A program made the position numbers and the translations under genes. 64,000 nt of DNA from Salinimicrobium tongyeongense (GTDB lineage Bacteria; Bacteroidota; Bacteroidia; Flavobacteriales; Flavobacteriaceae), in assembly GCF_026109735.1 (NCBI RefSeq), contig NZ_CP069620.1, positions 62,001 through 126,000 of the forward strand, in the 5' to 3' direction. Below are positions 38,509-46,190 of this stretch, piece by piece; within the stretch, counting starts at the first letter, position 1, and each line of letters begins with the position of its first letter. Below the pieces are notes generated by a model. It had not been told where the DNA came from. It searched no databases and worked only from the letters and a program-made list of their open reading frames with translations.

Positions 38509-39659
38509 GCTTTTGTACTATTTGGATGGTCATATATCACCACACCCTCTACAACCCTGCTTATGGCACCAGATTTTGAGGGATTATCGGGGTCAAGGCC
38601 AAGCTCCAGGGATTTGTACAATCCTAACAACTGCCCAACCAGGGCCACTGTGACTATATAAAGATCTTTTCCTTTTTCAAAATCAAGATCAATATTCAGA
38701 AGTGGATCTAATTCAATCTCCTGCTCCCTACCTATAGTAACACAAGCTATATTTCGTTCATCGCAGGCTATAGATTTAGCAAGATCTAATTCATATTGAT
38801 ATGCATGGTCGTTTGATGAGAATAGATAAACCATTAAAGTCTTTTCGTTGGCAACCGCCCTGGGACCATGCCTAAACCCAAGAAAAGAATCGTGCTTACA
38901 TATAACGACACCATCAGAAAGCTCCTGAAGTTTAAGCCCACATTCACGTGCAATTCCTAATAACGGCCCAGATCCCAAAAATACTACCCGTTCATATTCC
39001 ACAGTAGCTATTTCTTTAAAAGCTTTCTTTTTCGAAAGTATATTTTGAGCCTTCCCCACTAGAGAGGCTATTTCTTTTTTCTTTTCCTCAACATCATTTT
39101 TACTAAAGATCAATAGCACACTAAGCAACATTGACGAAAAACTTCCCGTCATAGCCAGACTTTTATCATTAGCGCCTTCCGGAAGCAGAAAAGCAAAAGA
39201 TGTTTTAGGATTAGCCATTGCGAATTGGGCTAACTCACCTTCTTTATTACAAGTAATTACCAGATGATAAGCCTCTGCACAAAACTGATTTACTAATTTC
39301 AAAGTTTCCAGACTTTCAGGACTGTTACCCGAACGCGCGAAAGAAACTAGTAAAGTTGCGTGATTAGGACACAAGAAGTTTTCAGGATGAGTTACAATAT
39401 CAGTTGTAGCAACAGCTTTTGTTACACGGCCTGTTTGCTTTTGAATTACCCCCTGAGCAGCCTCCCCTATAAAAGCTGAAGACCCTGCACCGGCCAGAAT
39501 GATCTGCAATTCTTTTTTTGCCAAAATAGGCTGTAAATATTCATTTATTTCCTCCGATCTCTGCTGAATCAAATTTAGAACCAAATGCCACAATTCTGGT
39601 TGGCCTTCAATTTCCTGTTGGGTATATATATTCACAAATTTTGTTTTAAAATAAATCAA
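38505..39659 (-). CDS. agaS: AgaS-like galactosamine-6-phosphate deaminase/isomerase (SIS domains)
   Basis: This 384-residue cytoplasmic protein has the AgaS N-terminal stretch YTQQEIEGQPELW and two SIS domains. The first contains LAGAGSSAFIG (55-65) and SFARSGNSPES (106-116); the second contains FLGSGPLLGIA and FLGFRHGPRAV. AgaS removes ammonia from galactosamine 6-phosphate while isomerising it to tagatose 6-phosphate. It has no glutaminase domain, which separates it from GlmS. It is first in the operon and divergent from the second susC across a 394-bp gap, with a shared 11-base motif placed exactly 54 nt from each start codon. Confidence 0.9.
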   Translation of the reverse strand: MIYFKTKFVNIYTQQEIEGQPELWHLVLNLIQQRSEEINEYLQPILAKKELQIILAGAGSSAFIGEAAQGVIQKQTGRVTKAVATTDIVTHPENFLCPNHATLLVSFARSGNSPESLETLKLVNQFCAEAYHLVITCNKEGELAQFAMANPKTSFAFLLPEGANDKSLAMTGSFSSMLLSVLLIFSKNDVEEKKKEIASLVGKAQNILSKKKAFKEIATVEYERVVFLGSGPLLGIARECGLKLQELSDGVVICKHDSFLGFRHGPRAVANEKTLMVYLFSSNDHAYQYELDLAKSIACDERNIACVTIGREQEIELDPLLNIDLDFEKGKDLYIVTVALVGQLLGLYKSLELGLDPDNPSKSGAISRVVEGVVIYDHPNSTKA

Positions 39660-39713
39660 TCTTCAGACAACTTCTCATCACCTTATAAAAAGGCTGAAAA
39701 CTTACCTCCACAA

Positions 39714-39724
39714 AATAAATGAAA
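39714..39724 (-). promoter_or_regulatory. Mirrored regulatory motif, agaS side
   Basis: TTTCATTTATT on the minus strand, preceded by GAAATAT. Its end lies 54 nt before the agaS start codon. The identical motif faces susC at the same distance. The TTTCATTT core resembles the E. coli AgaR operator consensus as I remember it. Confidence 0.55.
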
Positions 39725-39988
39725 TATTTCGTAAATTAAAAATATTCGTTTAGCTATTATTTACTGATTTAATCACTTCTTATATAATTTAATTTTGAAC
39801 AGCATTAACATTCAAATTTTCAAAAAGATTTTTCACATGAGTGAATAAAGCCTCATTTTAAAAGGCTTAATAGCAAAAAAATATTAACCCAAAAAATAAT
39901 TTTCTATTCCATAAAATAAAATTAATATTTTTTTTGGATTTAATATGCAAAAATATAAATTAGCAGAAGTTTTCGAAAGAAATATATC

Positions 39989-39999
39989 TTTCATTTATT
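39989..39999 (+). promoter_or_regulatory. Mirrored regulatory motif, susC side
   Basis: TTTCATTTATT preceded by GAAATATATC. Its end lies 54 nt before the susC start codon, the same spacing as the copy on the agaS side. Candidate operator for the AgaR-like regulator. Confidence 0.55.
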
Positions 40000-40053
40000 A
40001 TCTAATATTCATTTTAACTTCTTAAAACTAACAAAAACTACCTTACCAGACTT

Positions 40054-43000
40054 ATGAAAAAAATCATAGCAACCACTTATTTTCTACTCTTCTCCATTAT
40101 TATTTTGGGACAAAATATAGTAGAGGTAAGTGGAAAAGTTGTAGACAAGGACACTGGAATTCCTATTCCTGGTGTCAACATCATTGAAAAAGGTACTACT
40201 AATGGCACCATGACCGATTTTGACGGGAATTTTATACTTGAAGCTCCCGCCAACACAACTTTAGTAATTTCATACTTAGGCTACACCACTCAGGAAATTA
40301 ATATTAACAACAGAAGCGAAATCGATATCGCGCTCCAGCAAGGTGCTGCTGCTTTAGATGAAGTTATAGTAGTGGGTTATGGAACACAGAAAAAAGTAAA
40401 TCTAACGGGATCTGTTGCTTCTGTAGACGGGGATATGCTCGAAAGCAGAGCTATAACCAGCGTTTCTGCAGGTCTTTCGGGTCTTCTGCCGGGAGTCTCT
40501 GTGAGGCAATCTTCAGGAATGCCCGGAGCTGATGGCGGGACTATAAGAATTCGCGGAACAGGCACTTTAAACCAAGCCTCTCCAATGGTTTTAATTGATG
40601 GGGTTGAAGGCTCGTTAAATGACGTGCAAAGCAATGATATTGCCAGCATTTCGGTATTAAAAGATGCAGCCTCAGCAGCTATTTACGGGTCAAAAGCTGC
40701 AAATGGAGTGATTTTAATAACCACAAAAACCGGAAAATATGGTGAGCCCACTGTCAATTTTTCGAGTGACATTGGCTGGCAGTCTCCAACTAAACTTCCA
40801 GACTATTTAGGATCTTATGATTACGCCACACTTTACAATGAGGCGTTAGAAAATAGCGGGAAAGCAGCAAAATTCAGTGAGGAAGATTTGGAATTATTCC
40901 GTAATGGTTCAGATCCTTTCGGACATCCAGATACAGATTGGCAAGACCTGCTCTATCAAGGTTCAGGCTTTGTAATCACCAACAACTTTGGAATATCCGG
41001 AGGTTCTGATTTCACTAGATACCGGGCATCAATAAATCACCAAAAACAAGAAGGTATAATTAAGCATACTGGAAAGAACGAATATAATGGAAGGCTTAAT
41101 TTAACTCTTATCCCCAAGAAATGGCTTACTACAAACATGAATCTATCTTACACTCAAATGGATCGTGAACAACCTAATAATGCGTATGTAGGAGGTGGTA
41201 TAGACCAAATAATAAGACAGGCTAATAGAATTGCCCCCTGGATTCCTTATAAAAATGAAGATGGCACTTACGGTACAATTTCAGATGGTAACCCAATAGC
41301 CTGGCTGGATATGGGCCCACAAATAAACTATCTAAGAAAGACATTTGTAGGTATTGGATCAATTCAAGTTGATTTAATGAAAGGCCTGAATGTAAAAGCG
41401 TTAGTTTCTCATAGAAATGTTGAATCTGATAATTCTGAAATGAATAAAGAGATTCAATACAACCCTTCGAAATATCATGGGCCAACAAAATTATTTGAAG
41501 ACTTAAGCTCAAGCACACGTAACACATTAGATTTAACAGCCAACTATTTTAGTACGTTAAATGAAGTACATAATGTAGCGGCATTAGCCGGTTATCATGC
41601 TGAATCTTTTGATTATAAAAGAACTACCGCCTATCGTGAAAACTTTCCAAGTACCGAACTTCCCAATCTAGATGCAGGGTCCACCAATGGTATGAAAAAC
41701 TCAGGGTATACAAGAGAGTTGAATATGGTTTCATGGTTTGGACGAATAAATTATGATTTTGATGGACGTTACTTACTTGAAGCAAATTTACGCGCTGATG
41801 CTTCTTCCAGATTTGCTGAAGAAAACAGAGTGGGAGTTTTCCCCTCCTTCTCAGCAGGATGGAGAATATCAGAAGAAGCATTTTTTGAAAAGGGCAAAAA
41901 CATATTTAATGATTTAAAACTTAGAGTCTCATGGGGCCAGTTGGGGAATCAGGATGCCTTAGATGATTATTATCCAACTATTCCTACCTTAGGATTAGGA
42001 ACCGACTATCCGTTTAATAGCACCATAACTCCTGGTGCTGCCGTAATAAATGCAAAAAACGAAGCCTTAATCTGGGAAAAAACCACCAGTTATGGTTTAG
42101 GACTTGACACACGAATATTTAATAAGCTAGACCTAACTGTAGATGTTTATAAAAAACTTACAGAAGGTATTATTATGCAAGTGCCGGCGCCTAATGAATT
42201 TGCTCTAAATAACTTCTTTGACAATGTTGGAAAAGTTGATAATAAAGGGATAGAAGCAAGCCTGAATTACAGGGATACATTTGGAGACCTGTATTTTGGC
42301 TTTGGCGGAAATCTGGCCTACAATAAAAATGAATTGGTTCAACTGGCAGGAACCGATCAAATTATTAGTGGACGCCAAATTCGTCAATTAGGGAAATCTC
42401 TGGATGCCTGGTACGGCTATAAAACAGACGGTTTACACCAAAGTCAGGCAGATATTGATAATTATCCCATCAACACAATATATGGCAATCAGATAAAGCC
42501 AGGAGATTTAAGGTATGTTGATACCAATGGAGATGGAGAAGTAAATGCCGATGACCGGGTACTATTAGGTAACTCAACACCAAATTTCAACTTTGGTTTT
42601 AATTTAAACCTGGAATATAAAAACTTTGACTTCTTAGCCCTCTTCCAAGGTGCAACAGGTGCTTATGGCTATATGGATTTTGATGCTATTGGAGCCGTTA
42701 ACGGCGATGCCCAAAAACCATCTGCAATTTGGTTAGATAGATGGACACCCACCAATACCGACACTGGTGTTCCACGACTTGTAGATGGAATATATGGCCC
42801 TAGTATGCCACAAAACTCAACAACAAGTTACTGGTTGAGGAGCACAGATTACTTGAGGATGAAAAACCTTCAAATTGGATATAACATTCCCCAAAATATC
42901 TTAGAACGCTGGAATATCTCACGCCTTAGAGTGTATTACAGTGCCCAAAATCTCTTTACAGTTACAAATTATCTCGAAGGATGGGATCCAGAAGCACCAT

Positions 43001-43065
43001 CAGGACGTGGTAGCAGCTATCCAGTCGTAATGACTAATTCGGTAGGATTAAACTTAACTTTTTAA
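40054..43065 (+). CDS. SusC-like TonB-dependent transporter (GalNAc-glycan locus)
   Basis: This 1003-residue protein has a signal peptide of about 20 residues, a carboxypeptidase-like domain (SGKVVDKDTGIPIPGVNI), a TonB-box-like stretch (DEVIVVGYG), a plug with VLKDAASAAIYGSKAANGVI, and a barrel ending VGLNLTF. It differs from the first SusC in the plug and throughout the barrel, so it has a separate glycan substrate. It should import oligosaccharides released from the GalNAc-rich glycan. It is divergent from agaS and 9 bp from susD. Confidence 0.96.
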   Translation: MKKIIATTYFLLFSIIILGQNIVEVSGKVVDKDTGIPIPGVNIIEKGTTNGTMTDFDGNFILEAPANTTLVISYLGYTTQEININNRSEIDIALQQGAAALDEVIVVGYGTQKKVNLTGSVASVDGDMLESRAITSVSAGLSGLLPGVSVRQSSGMPGADGGTIRIRGTGTLNQASPMVLIDGVEGSLNDVQSNDIASISVLKDAASAAIYGSKAANGVILITTKTGKYGEPTVNFSSDIGWQSPTKLPDYLGSYDYATLYNEALENSGKAAKFSEEDLELFRNGSDPFGHPDTDWQDLLYQGSGFVITNNFGISGGSDFTRYRASINHQKQEGIIKHTGKNEYNGRLNLTLIPKKWLTTNMNLSYTQMDREQPNNAYVGGGIDQIIRQANRIAPWIPYKNEDGTYGTISDGNPIAWLDMGPQINYLRKTFVGIGSIQVDLMKGLNVKALVSHRNVESDNSEMNKEIQYNPSKYHGPTKLFEDLSSSTRNTLDLTANYFSTLNEVHNVAALAGYHAESFDYKRTTAYRENFPSTELPNLDAGSTNGMKNSGYTRELNMVSWFGRINYDFDGRYLLEANLRADASSRFAEENRVGVFPSFSAGWRISEEAFFEKGKNIFNDLKLRVSWGQLGNQDALDDYYPTIPTLGLGTDYPFNSTITPGAAVINAKNEALIWEKTTSYGLGLDTRIFNKLDLTVDVYKKLTEGIIMQVPAPNEFALNNFFDNVGKVDNKGIEASLNYRDTFGDLYFGFGGNLAYNKNELVQLAGTDQIISGRQIRQLGKSLDAWYGYKTDGLHQSQADIDNYPINTIYGNQIKPGDLRYVDTNGDGEVNADDRVLLGNSTPNFNFGFNLNLEYKNFDFLALFQGATGAYGYMDFDAIGAVNGDAQKPSAIWLDRWTPTNTDTGVPRLVDGIYGPSMPQNSTTSYWLRSTDYLRMKNLQIGYNIPQNILERWNISRLRVYYSAQNLFTVTNYLEGWDPEAPSGRGSSYPVVMTNSVGLNLTF

Positions 43066-43074
43066 TTTTAAAAC

Positions 43075-44670
43075 ATGAGAAAAATAATATACTTACTGGG
43101 AATAGTAGTTACGTTAAGTGCTTGTGACGATTCATTTTTAGAAACAGCACCAAATGACGCTCTCTCCCCTTCCACTTTTTGGAAAAATGAAAAAGATTTA
43201 GAGCTGGCACTCACCGGAATATATAATGGATTTGAAAGTGGAGGTTCCCTGATGTACCGTGATGCAGGCTCAGATAACGCATATAATAATTTCCCATGGG
43301 AAGGCTGGACCAACATAGGTAATGGAAAACTTTCTGCAGCAGACCCGGGAGCTTCATATTATAATTTTGGCACCATAAACCGAAGTAATGAATTTCTTGA
43401 AAATGTAGATAAAGCAACAGAAGTCTCAGAAGAAAAAAGGGCTATTTATAAAGCCCAGGTACGTTTTATTAGAGCATATAATTACTATATACTTACTACA
43501 AACTATGGGGATGTACCTTTGATTACCGAAAACTTTGCCACTCCCGAAGAAGCTAAAGTTCCACGAGATTCCCGGGAGATCATCCGCAAATTTATTGAAG
43601 ACGAATTAAAGGATGTAATTGTAGTACTCCCAGAATCTTATCCCGGAGGAGAATATGGTAAAGCTACAAAGGGCGCAGCTCAAGCATTGCTTATGAGATA
43701 TTACCTCTACTTTAAAGAGTACAGCAAAGCTTTGACAACTGCTAAAGAGATATCTGGCTATTCATTAAACCCAACTTTTGAAGGTCTTTTTGATCCGGCA
43801 AATGAACAAAACAGCGAAGTGATTTTATCGGTACAGCACACTGCAGACTTTTATGCTCTAGACTTTACTCCGTTTTTGCCCAATGGCCTTGGAGGATGGT
43901 CTTCAGTCGTTCCTACACAATCATTAGTAGATGCCTTTGAAATGGCTGACGGAAAAACAATCGAAGAAGCCAAGGAAACAGGAGAATATGATCCTTCCAA
44001 TCCATACAAAAACAGGGATCCAAGATTGAGAGCAACGATTGTTTATCCAGGTCAGGTTTTTGCAAACCAGGTGTACCGATCTATAGAAGAAGGCAGTAAT
44101 GACTACTACAACACAGCCGACAATGCTTCTAAAACTGGTTATAATTTTAAAAAGTATACAACTTTTATGGATTTAGATCCAGGTTCACCGTATTGGAATA
44201 TGGGTAATGATATTTATATTTTTAGATATGCCGAAGTACTTTTAACCATTGCTGAAGCGAAGGTAGAGTTAGGACAAATAGACAATGAACTATATGAAGC
44301 TTTAGATAAAGTGCGATTAAGGGCCAATATGCCTGCCGTAGACAGAGCTAAGTATTCATCCCAGGAAACTTTACGAAAGCTGGTAAGAAACGAACGCCGT
44401 GTGGAATTTGCTATGGAAGGGTTACGCAGGGATGACATTATTCGCTGGGATATTGCCAGTGAGACACTTAATAAAGATCTAACGGGAACAAAAAGAGGAA
44501 CAGTACTCGAGTCAACACAACCAAATGGTGATCACAATGTTTCTTTAAACCTCCCCGCAAACTTTATTGAAAATCGACAATTTCAAGCTCCAAAAAACAA
44601 TCTCTTACCTATTCCGCAGGCAGCAATAGATAAAAACCCCAATTTAAAACCAAATAATACAGGATATTAA
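43075..44670 (+). CDS. SusD-like glycan-binding lipoprotein (GalNAc-glycan locus)
   Basis: This 531-residue protein has lipid Cys C17 (TLSACDDSFLETAP). Typical SusD features are FIRAYNYYILTTNYGDVPL in the N-terminal half, the NERRVEFAMEGLRRDDIIRW stretch, and the C-terminal LLPIPQAAIDKNPNLKPNNTGY-type ending. It partners the preceding SusC at the cell surface. An IS481-type element is inserted 44 bp after its stop, cutting the link to the downstream enzymes. Confidence 0.95.
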   Translation: MRKIIYLLGIVVTLSACDDSFLETAPNDALSPSTFWKNEKDLELALTGIYNGFESGGSLMYRDAGSDNAYNNFPWEGWTNIGNGKLSAADPGASYYNFGTINRSNEFLENVDKATEVSEEKRAIYKAQVRFIRAYNYYILTTNYGDVPLITENFATPEEAKVPRDSREIIRKFIEDELKDVIVVLPESYPGGEYGKATKGAAQALLMRYYLYFKEYSKALTTAKEISGYSLNPTFEGLFDPANEQNSEVILSVQHTADFYALDFTPFLPNGLGGWSSVVPTQSLVDAFEMADGKTIEEAKETGEYDPSNPYKNRDPRLRATIVYPGQVFANQVYRSIEEGSNDYYNTADNASKTGYNFKKYTTFMDLDPGSPYWNMGNDIYIFRYAEVLLTIAEAKVELGQIDNELYEALDKVRLRANMPAVDRAKYSSQETLRKLVRNERRVEFAMEGLRRDDIIRWDIASETLNKDLTGTKRGTVLESTQPNGDHNVSLNLPANFIENRQFQAPKNNLLPIPQAAIDKNPNLKPNNTGY

Positions 44671-44714
44671 CTTGCCATTTATTTTATAATTCATTTGTAA
44701 TAGCTCCGATCTCG

Positions 44715-45990
44715 TCTGACAGTTAAGAGTTTTTTTAGGCATTTTGACTTTTGGAATAAACCTGATTTAGGGGCTCGTTTGGAGCCCCTTGACCATTCCA
44801 GTCGTCAGGCAAGTTATTCCTGACAGGTTGGTCTCCACCAGAGCCTGTTTCCGCTTTACCTGCCTTTAATAAAGGTACGAGTTTTTCCGATTGTAAATCC
44901 AGCATTTTTTCATCAGCCAAATGTTTGCTGTCGAGCAAAGTTTGCATCGGAGTTTTTCCAAAACAATGTTTTCCGGAGTGGGTTCTTTCATTGTTATAGT
45001 AGTTTAACCAATCATCCAGATCAGCTTGTATCTCCTCTATGGAGGTGTAGATCTTTTTCCTAAAGGTAATGGCGTAAAACTCATCCTGAATCGTCCTGTG
45101 GAAGCGTTCACAGATTCCGTTGGTTTGCGGGCTTTTAGCCTTGGTCTTTGTATGATCTATATCCTCGATAGCCAGGTAAAGTTGATATTCGTGGTGCTCT
45201 CTATGGCCACAGAATTCTGTGCCTCTATCGCTTAATATTCTTAAAAGTCGCAGGTCTTGCTCTTCGTAGAAGGGTAACACCCGATCATTTAGCATATCAG
45301 CAGCTACAAGAGCATTTTTACGATCATAAAGTTTAGCATGGGCTACTTTGCAATACGTGTCAATGAATGTTTGCTGATAGATTCTTCCAACTCCTTTGAT
45401 GGTTCCTACATAATAGGTATCCTGAGCTCCAAGATAGCCGGGGTGGTGGGTTTCTATTTCTCCATGGGCTTTCTTTTCTTCTTTCGCTTTCTCCAAGGCA
45501 TTTAGTTGAGCATCAGTCAACACCAGTCCATCCTGGGCCATTCTGGCTTCTAAGTACTTCAGCCTTTTTTTAAAAGTCTCCAGATCATTGCGTAACCATA
45601 CACATCGAACACCTGCTGGTGAGATAAAAATTCCTTTCTTTTTGAGTTCATTGGAAGCGCGAAGTTGTCCAAAAGCAGGATAATCAAAAGCAATCTGGAT
45701 TGCTGCTTTTTCTGTTTCTTCTTCAATCCTATTCTTAAGATTTGGCCTTCTTCTATTGAGCTCTCGTAGTGCTAACTCACCTCCCTGGTCATAAAGTTCT
45801 TTAAAGCGGTAAAAACTATCCCTGCTATAACCAAAGAGTTTACAAGCCTGGGACACGTTTCCTAATTGTTCTGCTAACTGTAATAAACCTACTTTAGATT
45901 TAATTACCTTTGCTTCTGTATTCATTCTGACAGTTTTAAGGGTTAATGTTTTTTGTTTCAACTCTTTAAATATAATCCTTAACTGTCAGA
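44715..45990. mobile_element. IS481-type insertion sequence, 1276 bp
   Basis: The 13-bp terminal inverted repeats TCTGACAGTTAAG (44715-44727) and its complement (45978-45990) bracket one intact transposase gene. I see no target-site duplication: left flank ends GATCTCG, right flank begins TTTTATC. The element lies between susD and the GH20 gene. The original terminator hairpin remains downstream at 46090-46117. Confidence 0.85.
44735..45961 (-). CDS. IS481-family transposase
   Basis: This 408-residue intact protein has an N-terminal helix-turn-helix (about 23-60, QLAEQLGNVSQACKLFGYSRDSF) and an rve integrase core with a DDE-type triad: D181 (DTYYVG), D245 (SDRGTEF) and E285 (CERFHRT). Conserved NGICERFHRTIQDEF and WLNYYNNERTHSG match IS481 members. 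The gene fills the element and runs opposite to the surrounding susCD and GH20 genes. Absence of frameshifts suggests a recent or active copy. Met-13 is an alternative start. Confidence 0.92.
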   Translation of the reverse strand: MKQKTLTLKTVRMNTEAKVIKSKVGLLQLAEQLGNVSQACKLFGYSRDSFYRFKELYDQGGELALRELNRRRPNLKNRIEEETEKAAIQIAFDYPAFGQLRASNELKKKGIFISPAGVRCVWLRNDLETFKKRLKYLEARMAQDGLVLTDAQLNALEKAKEEKKAHGEIETHHPGYLGAQDTYYVGTIKGVGRIYQQTFIDTYCKVAHAKLYDRKNALVAADMLNDRVLPFYEEQDLRLLRILSDRGTEFCGHREHHEYQLYLAIEDIDHTKTKAKSPQTNGICERFHRTIQDEFYAITFRKKIYTSIEEIQADLDDWLNYYNNERTHSGKHCFGKTPMQTLLDSKHLADEKMLDLQSEKLVPLLKAGKAETGSGGDQPVRNNLPDDWNGQGAPNEPLNQVYSKSQNA

Positions 45991-46089
45991 TTTTATCGTG
46001 TCTATTTCAATTCATTTGAATATTTAAAAGAAACAAGATGTACAACATTTAACTAGTTGAATTAGCCATTTTTTAGCCTCTACTGTAAT

Positions 46090-46117
46090 GCCCTGCTGAA
46101 ATTTTAGCAGGGCTTTT
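46090..46117 (+). terminator. Terminator hairpin between the IS and the GH20 gene
   Basis: Arms GCCCTGCT (46090-46097) and AGCAGGGC (46106-46113) with TTTT after. It probably ended the susCD transcript before the IS inserted. The GH20 gene would then need its own promoter or read-through. Confidence 0.75.
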
Positions 46118-46190
46118 ACTACATTTTGTTTCTGTTGCTCAGATCCTGTATCAGGCTGTAGCTAATTATATAACCCCTCCCCCTATTTTC

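Larger units (their letters stand above)
39660..40053. other. Divergent A/T-rich regulatory region between agaS and the second susC
   Basis: No coding frame. It contains mirrored TTTCATTTATT motifs (39714-39724 on the minus strand, 39989-39999 on the + strand), candidate -7 elements TAATTTTG (+, 39790-39797) and TATTTTTG (-, 39955 to 39948), and long A/T runs. The -7 candidates imply leaders of about 250-290 nt if real. Confidence 0.7.

Noticed and set aside
38505-39659. SIS-domain protein as GlmS or a KpsF-type isomerase
   Set aside because: No glutaminase or CBS domains, and the N-terminal and FRHGPRA stretches match AgaS; operon partners agree.
39948-39955. TATTTTTG as the agaS promoter
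   Set aside because: It matches the -7 consensus but lies about 290 nt from the start in very A/T-rich DNA, where chance matches are likely; mentioned only within the intergenic entry.
44688-46022. AATTCATTTG on both sides of the IS as a target duplication
   Set aside because: The two copies lie 17-27 bp outside the IS ends at unequal distances and are not adjacent to the terminal repeats.
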